Below, piece after piece: positions 24,758 to 34,291 of a stretch of DNA of 64,000 bases; the stretch's first letter is position 1; every line of letters starts with the position of its first letter. Under the pieces are notes generated by a model, which saw nothing but the letters and a program-made list of their open reading frames with translations, was not told where the DNA came from and did no database searches. The translations under genes were made by a program, and so were the position numbers. Origin of the DNA: Raineya sp964654605 (GTDB taxonomy: Bacteria > Bacteroidota > Bacteroidia > Cytophagales > Thermonemataceae); assembly GCA_964654605.1 (NCBI GenBank), contig CAZZLW010000092.1, positions 1 to 64,000 on the forward strand, written 5' to 3'.

Positions 24758-26104
24758 ATGGATACCGAAATACTGGCACGCCTACAATTTGCCTTCACGG
24801 TGGCTTTTCATTACATTTATCCACCTTTAAGCATTGGCATCGGACTGCTTATGGCGATTTTTGAGGGACTTTACCTCAAAACAGGCAACAAAGATTACGA
24901 AATGCTTGCCCGTTTTTGGCTCAAAATCTTTGCTATTACTTTTGGCATTGGAGTCGCTACGGGTATTATTATGGAATTTGAATTTGGCACAAATTGGGCA
25001 GTTTATTCCAAATACGTAGGTGATGTTTTTGGCAGTGCTTTGGCGGCAGAGGGCTTGTTTGCTTTTGCGATGGAAAGCACGTTCTTAGGAATATTGCTTT
25101 TTGGTTGGAACAAAGTTTCACCCAAAGTGCATTTTCTTTCTACCATTGGGGTATTACTTGGTTCAATGTTTTCGGCAATTTGGATAGTAGTAGCCAATAG
25201 CTGGCAACAAACCCCCGCAGGTTATCATATTGTAGGCGAAGGACTCAATGCCCGAGCCGAAATCACCGACTTTTGGGCGATGGTCTTCAATCCTTCAAGT
25301 GTAGATAGAATTATTCACGTATGGCAAGGGGCATTTTTAGCGGGGGCTTTTATGGTTTTGAGCGTACACGCCTATTATTTACGCAAAGGGAAATATGTAG
25401 CCGTTTCTCAAAAAGCCTTCAAAATTGCTCTAACCGTAGCAACGATTTTCTCTTTAAGTCAATTGCTTTCGGGGCATAGCTCTGCCGATGGGGTTGCTAA
25501 AAATCAGCCTGCCAAGCTCGCCGCAATGGAAGGACACTACCCCGCCAACGCTCCCGCCGATTTGTACCTGTTCGGCTGGGTAAATCAGCAAGAACAAAAA
25601 GTAACAGGCTTGAAAATCGGTGGCGGTTTATCTTTTTTGGTGCATCAAGATTTTAATGCTCCTATCAAAGGCTTAAATGCCTTTCCCAAAGAGAACCAGC
25701 CCCCCCAAGTAAATGCTGTGTTTCAGTTTTACCATATTATGATAAGTATCGGAATGTTTCTGATTGCTCTCACCTTGTACGCTTCCTTTTTGTGGTGGCG
25801 AGGCAAACTCTTTGAGCAAAAATGGCTTTTGTGGATATTCACTTTTTCGGTTTTATTGCCTCAAATTGCTAATCAGGCGGGGTGGTTTGCCGCCGAAATG
25901 GGCAGACAGCCTTGGGTAGTATATGGCTTGCTACGAACCAGCGAGGCTCTTTCCAAAGAAGTACAAGCTCAACAAATTTTATTTTCACTTATTTTGTTTG
26001 CCGTAGTTTATACGCTGTTGTTTTTGCTGTTTTTGTATTTTATCAGCAAAAAAATCAAGCAAGGTTTTGCCGAAGAAACTCAATTCTCCTTGAAAACCCT
26101 CTAA
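24758..26104 (+). CDS. cydA: Cytochrome bd ubiquinol/menaquinol oxidase subunit I
   Basis: 448-residue multi-spanning inner membrane protein. The N-terminal R-L-Q-F-A-F-T-V-A-F-H-Y-I-Y-P-P segment holds the family's His ligand region. G-R-Q-P-W is the diagnostic subunit I motif near residue 380. It carries the three hemes and reduces oxygen to water with quinol, giving high-affinity respiration at low oxygen. Only a short hydrophilic quinol loop is present, the common short form. cydB follows at 13 bases. Cytochrome bd biogenesis genes (cydC, cydD, cydX) are not adjacent. Confidence 0.97.
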   Translation: MDTEILARLQFAFTVAFHYIYPPLSIGIGLLMAIFEGLYLKTGNKDYEMLARFWLKIFAITFGIGVATGIIMEFEFGTNWAVYSKYVGDVFGSALAAEGLFAFAMESTFLGILLFGWNKVSPKVHFLSTIGVLLGSMFSAIWIVVANSWQQTPAGYHIVGEGLNARAEITDFWAMVFNPSSVDRIIHVWQGAFLAGAFMVLSVHAYYLRKGKYVAVSQKAFKIALTVATIFSLSQLLSGHSSADGVAKNQPAKLAAMEGHYPANAPADLYLFGWVNQQEQKVTGLKIGGGLSFLVHQDFNAPIKGLNAFPKENQPPQVNAVFQFYHIMISIGMFLIALTLYASFLWWRGKLFEQKWLLWIFTFSVLLPQIANQAGWFAAEMGRQPWVVYGLLRTSEALSKEVQAQQILFSLILFAVVYTLLFLLFLYFISKKIKQGFAEETQFSLKTL

Positions 26105-26117
26105 ACATTTTGAAATT

Positions 26118-27155
26118 ATGGAAACATTTTTAGGAATAGATTATCCTACTTGGTGGTTTTTGGTAGTAGGCTTGCTGATTTCGGGCTATGCGATTTTAGA
26201 AGGTTTTGATTATGGAGCAGGTGCTTGGCATTTATTTTTCCGAAAAGATGAAAGTCGTAGAATTGCCATTGCCGCCATCAGCCCCATTTGGGATGCTAAC
26301 CAAGTTTTTCTTATTATTGGTGGAGGAGCTATATTTGCAGGTTTCCCTGTGTTGTATGCTACAATGCTTTCAGCAATGTATATTCCTTTTATGCTTTTTT
26401 TGATGCTATTGGTATTGCGTTCGGCGGCTATCAAGTTCCGTAGTGCCGAGCCAATGCTTTGGTGGCGAAAAACTTGGGACGTTATCTATGCTGTATCCAA
26501 CATTCTACTTGCTTTTTTGGCAGGGGTAGTGATTGGCAATTTTTTACAAGGTTTTCCTATTGGCAAGGATTTTCGGTATGAGGGAGGTATGTTTTGGAGT
26601 TTCCTACAACCCTATCCTGTGCTTATTGGGCTTACCTCGCTGTTTTTGTTTATGACACAAGGGGCAATCTTTCTGCTACTCAAAACCGAAGGAAAATTAC
26701 ACGAAAGGCTTACCTTTTTGCTCAAAAGAGGAATGGCTTTGTTTATTGTTACTTTTGGGATAGCTTCTATTTATACATTGGTATTTGTACCGGGAGTAGC
26801 CGATAGTTTCCGAGCAAAGCCTGTGTTTTTCGTTTTACCTGTGCTGGCTCTTTTGGCAATTGCTAATATCCCTCGTTTGGCTTCAAAAAGTAAGTATTTG
26901 CAAGCATTGATATTTTCTTCGCTAACGATGGCATTTTTGCTGATGCTTGTAGCATTTCAGTTGTTTCCAACCCTGATGAAATCTACCATAGACCCCGCTT
27001 ATAGCATTACCATTTACAATGCGGCTTCTTCTGTGAAATCATTAAAGATAATGCTCAATTTTGTAGCCGTAGGCACGCCTATAATGATTGTGTACTTGCT
27101 ATTTTTATACCGAACTTTTTGGGGAAAAGTGAAACTTGAAGATATAAATTATTGA
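26118..27155 (+). CDS. cydB: Cytochrome bd oxidase subunit II
   Basis: 345 residues with about eight or nine hydrophobic segments. The N-terminal G-Y-A-I-L-E-G-F-D-Y-G-A-G and I-S-P-I-W-D-A-N-Q-V-F-L-I motifs are typical CydB. It pairs with CydA in the inner membrane. The gene ends just before a long inverted repeat at 27161-27194. Confidence 0.97.
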   Translation: METFLGIDYPTWWFLVVGLLISGYAILEGFDYGAGAWHLFFRKDESRRIAIAAISPIWDANQVFLIIGGGAIFAGFPVLYATMLSAMYIPFMLFLMLLVLRSAAIKFRSAEPMLWWRKTWDVIYAVSNILLAFLAGVVIGNFLQGFPIGKDFRYEGGMFWSFLQPYPVLIGLTSLFLFMTQGAIFLLLKTEGKLHERLTFLLKRGMALFIVTFGIASIYTLVFVPGVADSFRAKPVFFVLPVLALLAIANIPRLASKSKYLQALIFSSLTMAFLLMLVAFQLFPTLMKSTIDPAYSITIYNAASSVKSLKIMLNFVAVGTPIMIVYLLFLYRTFWGKVKLEDINY

Positions 27156-27160
27156 GCCAA

Positions 27161-27194
27161 AAGCGAGTAAATCGCAGTAGTGATTTACTCGCTT
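27161..27194. terminator. Terminator-like inverted repeat between cydB and the CDGSH gene
   Basis: A perfect 13-base-pair stem AAGCGAGTAAATC / GATTTACTCGCTT with an eight-base loop lies between convergent genes. There is no strong T run on either side, so termination is likely but not certain. Confidence 0.6.
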
Positions 27195-27205
27195 GCTACA
27201 AACTT

Positions 27206-27397
27206 TTAGCCCTGAAATCCTATTTTCTTGTGCGAACCATCGCAGTAGGGCTTTTTTTCCGAAGCTCCACAACGACAAAGAAAGGTTTTCTCCTTTTCAA
27301 TTTTTTGAACTTCTCCACCCACTTTTAATGTACAAGTACCATAAACCACCATAGGTCCGTTGGGTAGAATTTCAATTTGTGTGGCTTGCTGTTCCAT
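27206..27397 (-). CDS. CDGSH iron-sulfur domain protein
   Basis: 63-residue cytoplasmic protein. C41-x-C43-x2-S-x3-P-x-C52-D-G-S-H56 is the complete CDGSH motif that binds a 2Fe-2S cluster by three Cys and one His. The single copy classes it with the mitoNEET-like short bacterial forms. These are thought to act in electron or cluster transfer, but the bacterial role is not settled. The ATG at 27397 was preferred over an upstream in-frame Met at 27445, which would overlap the lipA 3' end. It lies 34 bases after lipA, so it may be co-transcribed with that iron-sulfur enzyme. Confidence 0.88.
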   Translation of the reverse strand: MEQQATQIEILPNGPMVVYGTCTLKVGGEVQKIEKEKTFLCRCGASEKKPYCDGSHKKIGFQG

Positions 27398-27431
27398 AAG
27401 GTTAAGGTTTTTTAGGTGTAAAAAATAATCA

Positions 27432-28319
27432 TCAAATCGGAACATTTACGTGCCTTTCGGCGTGGTAAGAAGAGCGTACCAAAGGACCTGCTTCTACATA
27501 TTTTAAGCCTCTTTTCAAGCCCTCTTCTTTGTAATGCTCAAACAAATCGGGGTGAATGTACTCCACTACTTCCAAGTGCATTTTAGTAGGTTGCAAATAC
27601 TGCCCCAGCGTAAGAATATCCAACCCATTGGCTACCAAATCGTCCATTGCTTCATAAACCTCGTCGCGAGTTTCGCCCAAGCCCAACATTATGCCTGATT
27701 TGGTACGTTTGCCAAATTCTTTGGTACGGCGAATTTGCTCCAAACTGCGTTCATATTTCGCTTGGGGACGTACCCTGCGATACAAACGCTTAATGGTTTC
27801 CATATTATGTGAAACTACCTCCTGCCCTGCGGAAATCATTGTGTATAGAGCCTCCCAATTGCCTTTTACATCAGGAATAAGGGTTTCAATGGTTGTTTCG
27901 GGGCATAGTTCTTTGGTCAGTCTTACGGTTTCGTGCCAAATTGCCGCTCCTCGGTCTTTCAATTCATCTCTATTCACCGAAGTAATAACAGCGTGCTTTA
28001 TACCCATAAGTTTAATTGCTTCTGCTACTCTACGAGGCTCATCTGTATCGTATTCGGTAGGTTTGCCCGTAGCCACTGCACAAAATGTACAGCTACGCGT
28101 ACAAACATTTCCTAAAATCATAAAGGTTGCCGTACCCGCTCCCCAACATTCGCCCATATTAGGGCAGTTGCCACTCTCACAAATCGTATGCAGTTTGTAG
28201 GTATCTACGAGTTTTCTTACTTTGGCGTATTCGTGTCCTACGGGCAGTTTTACACGTAGCCAATGCGGTTTTTTCGTTTTATGTTCTTTTTCAGAAGTTA
28301 CAACAGGCAGTTCTATCAT
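27432..28319 (-). CDS. lipA: Lipoyl synthase
   Basis: 295 residues. This radical SAM enzyme inserts two sulfurs into octanoylated lipoyl domains. The auxiliary cluster motif C-E-S-G-N-C-P-N-M-x-E-C and the radical SAM motif C-T-R-S-C-T-F-C are intact, as is the C-terminal R-S-S-Y-H-A serine that ligates the auxiliary cluster. A TATTTTTG box at 28343-28350 is positioned to drive it. No lipB is nearby. Confidence 0.97.
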   Translation of the reverse strand: MIELPVVTSEKEHKTKKPHWLRVKLPVGHEYAKVRKLVDTYKLHTICESGNCPNMGECWGAGTATFMILGNVCTRSCTFCAVATGKPTEYDTDEPRRVAEAIKLMGIKHAVITSVNRDELKDRGAAIWHETVRLTKELCPETTIETLIPDVKGNWEALYTMISAGQEVVSHNMETIKRLYRRVRPQAKYERSLEQIRRTKEFGKRTKSGIMLGLGETRDEVYEAMDDLVANGLDILTLGQYLQPTKMHLEVVEYIHPDLFEHYKEEGLKRGLKYVEAGPLVRSSYHAERHVNVPI

Positions 28320-28342
28320 TGTGGTAATTTTGAATTAAAATA

Positions 28343-28350
28343 CAAAAATA
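28343..28350 (-). promoter_or_regulatory. -7 box upstream of lipA
   Basis: TATTTTTG on the minus strand, 23 bases before the lipA ATG. A TTG occurs 17 bases upstream, slightly short of the usual spacer. Confidence 0.45.
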
Positions 28351-28361
28351 TCGTAAAGCAA

Positions 28362-28946
28362 TTATAGCAAAATACTCAAATCTACGACCAAATTTGGCAA
28401 AATGTCTTTTCCCGTAAGGCTTTTTCCTGCAAAACCTTCTACAATTTCAGGCTCTTGGGGGCTTTGTGTGTAAATATAAGCCTTTTGCTCTTGCAAATCT
28501 ATCAGCCAAGCAAGTTTTACGCCATTGGCTACCCATTCTCGTATCTTTTCTTGCAAATCTTTGAGCCTATCCGTAGCAGACTTGATTTCTATCACAAAAT
28601 CGGGGCGAAGTGGAACAAACTTTTCTTTTTCCGCTTCGCTCAATGCCTCCCAACGACTCCGCTCCACTACTGCCACATCAGGCGACTTGATAGACGTATC
28701 GGGCAAACGAAAGCCCGTGCTGGAATCAAATACTATCCCAAATTTTTCTTTTCTATTCCAAAAGGTTAGCTCTGCATTTAGTTCAGAATTTACTTTCCCT
28801 GTTTTTCCGCCTGTAAGTGCCATAACAATAATATCGCCTTGGGCAGTGCGTTCAAATTTCAAATGGTCGTTTTGCCTGCAAAATTCAAAAAATTCATCAT
28901 CAGTGAAACTAAGCGTTTCGGGTATGTGTAAAATGGTGGTTTCCAT
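28362..28946 (-). CDS. Uma2 family PD-(D/E)XK endonuclease-like protein, copy 1 of a tandem pair
   Basis: 194 residues from the ATG at 28946, chosen to match the neighbouring copy. The fold's core is visible: S-P-D-V-A-V-V, F-V-I-E-I-K-S (the E-x-K pair) and the helix with K-D-L-Q-E-K-I-R-E-W-x-x-N-G-V-K-L-A-W-L-I-D. Uma2 (DUF820) proteins are predicted nucleases of unknown biological role, often present in many copies. The tandem neighbour is nearly identical except for about 22 residues near positions 58-80. Probably co-transcribed with it from upstream of 29544. Confidence 0.85.
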   Translation of the reverse strand: METTILHIPETLSFTDDEFFEFCRQNDHLKFERTAQGDIIVMALTGGKTGKVNSELNAELTFWNRKEKFGIVFDSSTGFRLPDTSIKSPDVAVVERSRWEALSEAEKEKFVPLRPDFVIEIKSATDRLKDLQEKIREWVANGVKLAWLIDLQEQKAYIYTQSPQEPEIVEGFAGKSLTGKDILPNLVVDLSILL

Positions 28947-28959
28947 ACTATTTTGCAAA

Positions 28960-29544
28960 CTATACTAATACATTCAAATCTACGACCAAATTTGGCAAAA
29001 TATCTTTTCCTGTAAGGCTTTTTTCTGCAAAACCTTCTACAATTTCAGGCTCTTGGGGGCTTTGTGTGTAAATATAAGCCTTTTGCTCTTGCAAATCTAT
29101 CAGCCAAGCAAGTTTTACGCCATTGGCTACCCATTCTCGCATCTTTTCTTGCAAATCTTTGAGCCTATCCGTAGCAGACTTGATTTCTATCACAAAATCG
29201 GGGCAAAGTGGAACAAACTTTTCTTTTTCCGCTTCGCTCAATGCCTCCCAACGACTTCGCTCCACTACTGCCACATCAGGCGACTTGATAGACGTATCGG
29301 GCAAACGAAAACCCGTGCTGGAATCAAATACCTCACCAAAACTCGTATTTCTGTTCCATAGTTCTATTTCAAACAAAATTTTAGCATTTGCTCTACCTGT
29401 TTTTCCACCTGTAAGTGCCATAACAATAATATCGCCTTGAGCAGTGCGTTCAAATTTCAAATGGTCGTTTTGCCTGCAAAATTCAAAAAATTCATCATCA
29501 GTGAAACTAAGCGTTTCGGGTATGTGTAAAATAGTGGTTTCCAT
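28960..29544 (-). CDS. Uma2 family PD-(D/E)XK endonuclease-like protein, copy 2 of a tandem pair
   Basis: 194 residues. The first ~57 residues are identical to copy 1 and the last ~115 differ at only about six positions. The segment between (R-A-N-A-K-I-L-F here, K-V-N-S-E-L-N-A in copy 1) differs at more than half its positions. The nuclease motifs S-P-D-V-A-V-V and E-I-K-S are intact. Only 13 bases separate the two genes. A TATCTTTG box lies upstream at 29572-29579. Function unknown. Confidence 0.85.
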   Translation of the reverse strand: METTILHIPETLSFTDDEFFEFCRQNDHLKFERTAQGDIIVMALTGGKTGRANAKILFEIELWNRNTSFGEVFDSSTGFRLPDTSIKSPDVAVVERSRWEALSEAEKEKFVPLCPDFVIEIKSATDRLKDLQEKMREWVANGVKLAWLIDLQEQKAYIYTQSPQEPEIVEGFAEKSLTGKDILPNLVVDLNVLV

Positions 29545-29571
29545 ACCAAAATGAGGCTTATAGCATTTTCA

Positions 29572-29579
29572 CAAAGATA
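29572..29579 (-). promoter_or_regulatory. -7 box upstream of the tandem Uma2 genes
   Basis: TATCTTTG on the minus strand, an exact TAnnTTTG match 27 bases before the ATG. No well-spaced TTG was found. Confidence 0.45.
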
Positions 29580-29619
29580 AACATTTTCAGAAAAAAGAAG
29601 GTTTAAGGAAGCACAAATT

Positions 29620-31062
29620 TTATTGCCAACCACCTCCTAAAGCCCTATATAGAGCAATCGCATACTGAAACTGATGCAAACGAATTTCAAACAAATCTAT
29701 CTCTGCCTCTAATACTGCTTTTTGGGTGGTGATTACCTCCAAATAATTCGCAAAGCCTGTCTTGAATAAGTCTTGCGAGGTAATAATAGCTCTTTGCAAC
29801 TCTTCTACTTCTTTGTTTCGCAAATCATAAACTACTTGCAAATTGGCAAGAATCTTTTGAAAAGTTTGAATTTCCTGAAAAGCTCGCAGGAGCGTTTTTT
29901 GATATTCAAAATAAGCCTCATAATTCCGAGCTATGCTTACTTTATGGTTTGCTTTGAGGGCATTGTTCTGAAAAATAGGGGCTACTAAACCTCCCAATAA
30001 ACCAAAAGCCAAAGATGCTGGATTGAACAAAACATCACTTCGGAATGAATTAAACCCTGCGTAAGCATCAAGAGTTAGCGAGGGTAAAAAGGCGGCTTGT
30101 GCAGAACGTACATCAAAACGAGCCGCTTCCAATTCTTTTTCTGCCATACGTACATCAGGACGCAAGCGGAGCATCTGTACAGGCGTACCTGTGCGTATTG
30201 TAGGAACAGCCTTTTCTAAAAAATTACGAGAACGAGCAATCTTTTGAGGCATTCTACCACACAAAAAATTAATTTGATTTTCCAAATCTGTAATTTGGTT
30301 TTCTAAAAGAAACTGCAAACTTCTTGTACGATAAAGCTGAGCTTGAGTTTGCTGTACCGCTAGTTCGGTAGCTCTGCCTGCCTCTTTTTGTGTTTTCATC
30401 AAAACCAGCACTTGCTCCTGCAACTGAATATTTCTGATTACTACTTCCAATTCACTATCCAACGCCAAAATTTGGTAATACAAAGTTGCAATATGGGCTA
30501 TGAGTTCCGTAACTATCAGATTTTTATATTCTTGCGAAGCTAAAATGCGAGCTTGTTGAGCCTTTTTGCTACTGCGTAACTTTGTCCAAATGTCAATTTC
30601 CCAACTACTTCGCAAACCTACGAAAAAATCGGGGGTAGGGCGAGTAGGAATACGCTGGTTTTCGTTGATATTTCCTGAAAGATTAGTGTCAAAATTACCT
30701 ACGCCATTCATTGTAAAATCGCCGAATTTATCTGCTCCCGCCGATGCGTGAAAACGCAGGTTAGGCAAAAGAACTCCCTTGCTGTACAAATACTCTGCTT
30801 TGGCTTTTTCAATGCGTTGCAAAGCGATTTGTAAATCTCTATTATTTTGCAAAGCAATGGCTATCAGGCTTTCTAGTTCATCATCTTGAAAAAAATCTTG
30901 CCATTTGAGCAGTGCTACTGAATTTGTGTCTTGGGAGGCTAACTCAAAACTTTTTGGAATTTCTACTTTTAGGGGTTCTTGAATAGGAACAAAATAACGT
31001 TGGCAAGAAAAAAATAAGAACAAAATGCTCCAAAAAATGTATTTTTTTAGGCTCATAGACAT
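29620..31062 (-). CDS. Outer membrane efflux lipoprotein of the OprM/NodT (TolC) family
   Basis: 480 residues. A lipoprotein signal ends F-F-S-C, so the mature N-terminus is predicted to be lipidated. Two long repeats of TolC-type helices follow, with L-x-R-P-D-V-R-M-A-E-x-E-L near residue 300, the best conserved OprM-family motif. It is the exit duct of the tripartite pump encoded with the next two genes. It is the last gene of the operon, 11 bases after the transporter gene. Confidence 0.92.
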   Translation of the reverse strand: MSMSLKKYIFWSILFLFFSCQRYFVPIQEPLKVEIPKSFELASQDTNSVALLKWQDFFQDDELESLIAIALQNNRDLQIALQRIEKAKAEYLYSKGVLLPNLRFHASAGADKFGDFTMNGVGNFDTNLSGNINENQRIPTRPTPDFFVGLRSSWEIDIWTKLRSSKKAQQARILASQEYKNLIVTELIAHIATLYYQILALDSELEVVIRNIQLQEQVLVLMKTQKEAGRATELAVQQTQAQLYRTRSLQFLLENQITDLENQINFLCGRMPQKIARSRNFLEKAVPTIRTGTPVQMLRLRPDVRMAEKELEAARFDVRSAQAAFLPSLTLDAYAGFNSFRSDVLFNPASLAFGLLGGLVAPIFQNNALKANHKVSIARNYEAYFEYQKTLLRAFQEIQTFQKILANLQVVYDLRNKEVEELQRAIITSQDLFKTGFANYLEVITTQKAVLEAEIDLFEIRLHQFQYAIALYRALGGGWQ

Positions 31063-31073
31063 TTTTGAAATGA

Positions 31074-34000
31074 TTAGTTTTTTTCGGAAAATGACAAAAC
31101 TTCTTGATTTTCTGATGTATGATTTTCGTTTGTAGTGCTTTGTTGGGCAGTTTTTTTCTTTTTCCCTAATTCAGCCATTATTACATATAAGCCGGGTATC
31201 ACAAATACTCCCAATACTGTACCAATGAGCATACCTCCTACGGAAGCAATACCAATGGACTGATTGCCAGCGGCACCTGCACCCGAAGCCAAACACAAGG
31301 GTATCAGACCTGCAATGAAGGCAAGTGAAGTCATCAGGATAGGACGCAAGCGTGAGCCCGCCCCTTCTACTGCGGCTTTTAGAGCAGAAACTCCCTCTTT
31401 CTGCCGCTGAATGGCAAACTCTACAATCAAAATAGCATTTTTACCCAAAAGTCCTACAAGCATTACAAGGGCTACTTGTGCGTAGATATTATTTTCCAAA
31501 CCTGTAATTTTCAAAAAGAAATAAGAACCAAAAACTCCCAAAGGTAAAGAAAATAACACGGCAAGCGGCAAGGCAAAACTTTCGTACTGAGCCGAAAGTA
31601 TCAGATACACAAAGAGTAAGCAAATTAGGAATATGTAAATTGTTTGGTTTCCTGCTAAAATTTCTTCTCTCGTAATACCCGACCAATCAATCACATAACC
31701 TTTGGGCAAAACCTCCCGAGCAACTTCCTCTACGGCACGAATGGCATCACCACTACTATACCCTTCTGCCGCTTCGCCATTGATAAGTGCCGAGATATAC
31801 ATATTGTAGCGAGTGATTTGCTCCGCTCCATACACACGCTCCAAACGTACAAAAGAAGCAAAAGAAACCATTTCGCCTTCATTATTTTTTACATAGAGTT
31901 GTAAAATATCTTCGGGTTTGGAACGGTATTGGGGTTTGAGCTGAATCATTACTTTGTACATTTGCCCAAAACGTATAAAATTAGAAGCATAATAACTACC
32001 GATGAGGGCTTGAAGGGTTTCCATTGCATTTTCAATGCTTACACCTTTTTTGGCGGCGACTTCTTGGTCAAGATGAATGAGGTATTGAGGAAAATCGGCA
32101 TTGAAAGTAGTAAATGCCGTCTTGATTTCAGGGCGTTTCTGGAGGGCTTCAATAAATTGTTTGGTAATTTGTGCTGTTTTGGGCAAAGAAAGGTCTTCGG
32201 TTTTATTTTGCAAACGTAACTCAAAACCGCTGGAATTACCAAAACCTGGCACCGTGGGTGGCAAGAAAAACTCTATTTCGGCATCTTTGATATCTTTGGT
32301 GATTTCTGCAAAAATGCGTGTAAGCTCTTCGGCGGTTTCTTTACGATTTTCCCAAGGTTTTAGGTTAATCATTCCCATACCATACGAGGCTCCTGTGGAT
32401 TCTGTAAGAATACTATAACCTGCTAAAGTAGAAATAGACTCTATTGCAGGATGATTCTGCAAAGCTTTTTGAATTCTATCCAAAGTTGCAGAAGTTCGCT
32501 CCAAAGTTGAACCAACAGGCGAAGTAACGCTTACGTAAATCATTCCTTGGTCTTCGGTGGGGATAAATCCTGTGGGTAAAATTTTGTTGACACCTATCAC
32601 AAGCACAATAGCCATTACAGTGGCAAGCAATGTGAATTTTTTATGAGGAGCAATACGAGCTACTATTTTTTTGTAAAAATTTTCAACCCACTCATATTTT
32701 TGGTTGAATTTTTCAAAAAATCGGAAAATCCAAGTTTTTTTCAAAGATTCTTCGCCTTCTTCGGGGTCGTGGTAGTGTGTATGTTTGAGCCATAAGGCAC
32801 ATAAAGCAGGGGTAAAAGTAAGAGCATTGACACCTGAAATCACAATCGCAAAAGCCAAAGTAAGCGAAAACTGCCGATAAAAAATCCCTACGGGACCCGA
32901 AAGAAATGCCACAGGTACAAAAACCGCAGACATCACAAGCGTAATAGCTAAAATAGCCCCCGAAATTTCGTTCATTGCTTCAATAGTAGCCTGCAAGGGC
33001 GTACAATGTTTTTCGTGCATTTTTACGTGAACAGCCTCTACTACTACTATTGCATTATCCACCACAATACCAATGGCAAGCACTAACGCAAAAAGTGTAA
33101 GCATATTGATAGAAAAGCCGAGCAGTTGCAGGAAAACAAACGTTCCTACAAGTGCCACAGGCACAGCCAAAGCACTAATCAGCGTAGAGCGAAAGTCTTG
33201 CAGAAACAAATAAACCACTACAAAAACCAAAATAAAAGCCTCTATCAGTGTTTTGATAACTTCGTGAATGGAAGCATCTAAAAAGCGAGAAACATCGTAG
33301 GCTATGCCGTAGGTCATACCCGGTGGGAAAGAAGTTTCTTTCAGTTCAGCCATTTTGGCTTTGATATTTTTGATAACTTCTGCGGCGTTGGAGCCTGGAC
33401 GCTGTTTTATCATAATAGATGCCGAAGGTCTGCCATCTGTTTTGGAAATCATTGAATACGTAAGCGAGCCAAATTCTACATCAGCAATATCTTTGAGACG
33501 TAAAATTGAGCCATCTTTTTCGGCACGGATAACCAAATTTTCATATTCTTCGGGTGTTTTGAACTTACCCGTATAACGCAGTACATACTCCAAACTTTGG
33601 GCTTTTTTGGCAGAACTTTCCCCTGTTTTACCTGGTGCGGCTTCAATGTTTTGCTTGCGTATGGCTTGTATCACATCATCAGGGCTTATTTTGTACGAAC
33701 TCATTCGGTAGGGCTTGAGCCAAATACGCATCGCATATTCTTTGGAGCCTAAAATTTCACAAAAACCTACCCCATCGATGCGTTTGAGTTCCTTAATAAT
33801 ATTGATGTCAGCAAAGTTGTAAATAAACTCCTCGTCTGCATTTTCATCACTGCTGTAAATATTCAGGTACATCAGCATACTATTCACTTCCTTTTCGGTA
33901 GAAACCCCTGCACGGATAACCTCTTCGGGAAGTTCGTCAATAACCGTAGCCACCCTATTTTGTACGCTTACTGCCGCTACATCGGGGTCAGTACCTACCT

Positions 34001-34283
34001 TGAAGTATACCGTAATGAGCGTAACACCGCTATTATTGATAACCGTACTCATATAAGTCATACCCGGAACGCCGTTGATAGCTCTTTCAAGAGTAATAGC
34101 AACGGCATTCATTGAGGTTTCAGCATTTGCACCTGTATATTTAGCTGTAACGGTTACGGAAGGGGGAGCAATATCGGGGAATTGGGTTACAGGCAACTGA
34201 AACAAAGCCAGCAAGCCTAAAAGCACAAAGAAAATAGAAATCACCAGCGAAAGAATAGGTCGCCGAATAAAACGCTCTACCAT
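31074..34283 (-). CDS. RND multidrug efflux transporter (AcrB/HAE1 type)
   Basis: 1069-residue inner membrane proton-driven pump. The N-terminal F-I-R-R-P-I-L-S-L-V helix, the large periplasmic pore loops, and the membrane motif G-I-V-V-D-N-A-I-V-V-V-E (about residue 405) with its Asp proton relay are those of AcrB-like HAE1 pumps. Substrates (drugs, bile acids, solvents) cannot be told from sequence. The order adaptor, pump, outer membrane duct in one operon with 8- and 11-base gaps supports a complete tripartite system. No regulator gene is adjacent. Confidence 0.95.
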   Translation of the reverse strand: MVERFIRRPILSLVISIFFVLLGLLALFQLPVTQFPDIAPPSVTVTAKYTGANAETSMNAVAITLERAINGVPGMTYMSTVINNSGVTLITVYFKVGTDPDVAAVSVQNRVATVIDELPEEVIRAGVSTEKEVNSMLMYLNIYSSDENADEEFIYNFADINIIKELKRIDGVGFCEILGSKEYAMRIWLKPYRMSSYKISPDDVIQAIRKQNIEAAPGKTGESSAKKAQSLEYVLRYTGKFKTPEEYENLVIRAEKDGSILRLKDIADVEFGSLTYSMISKTDGRPSASIMIKQRPGSNAAEVIKNIKAKMAELKETSFPPGMTYGIAYDVSRFLDASIHEVIKTLIEAFILVFVVVYLFLQDFRSTLISALAVPVALVGTFVFLQLLGFSINMLTLFALVLAIGIVVDNAIVVVEAVHVKMHEKHCTPLQATIEAMNEISGAILAITLVMSAVFVPVAFLSGPVGIFYRQFSLTLAFAIVISGVNALTFTPALCALWLKHTHYHDPEEGEESLKKTWIFRFFEKFNQKYEWVENFYKKIVARIAPHKKFTLLATVMAIVLVIGVNKILPTGFIPTEDQGMIYVSVTSPVGSTLERTSATLDRIQKALQNHPAIESISTLAGYSILTESTGASYGMGMINLKPWENRKETAEELTRIFAEITKDIKDAEIEFFLPPTVPGFGNSSGFELRLQNKTEDLSLPKTAQITKQFIEALQKRPEIKTAFTTFNADFPQYLIHLDQEVAAKKGVSIENAMETLQALIGSYYASNFIRFGQMYKVMIQLKPQYRSKPEDILQLYVKNNEGEMVSFASFVRLERVYGAEQITRYNMYISALINGEAAEGYSSGDAIRAVEEVAREVLPKGYVIDWSGITREEILAGNQTIYIFLICLLFVYLILSAQYESFALPLAVLFSLPLGVFGSYFFLKITGLENNIYAQVALVMLVGLLGKNAILIVEFAIQRQKEGVSALKAAVEGAGSRLRPILMTSLAFIAGLIPLCLASGAGAAGNQSIGIASVGGMLIGTVLGVFVIPGLYVIMAELGKKKKTAQQSTTNENHTSENQEVLSFSEKN

Positions 34284-34291
34284 AATATTAT

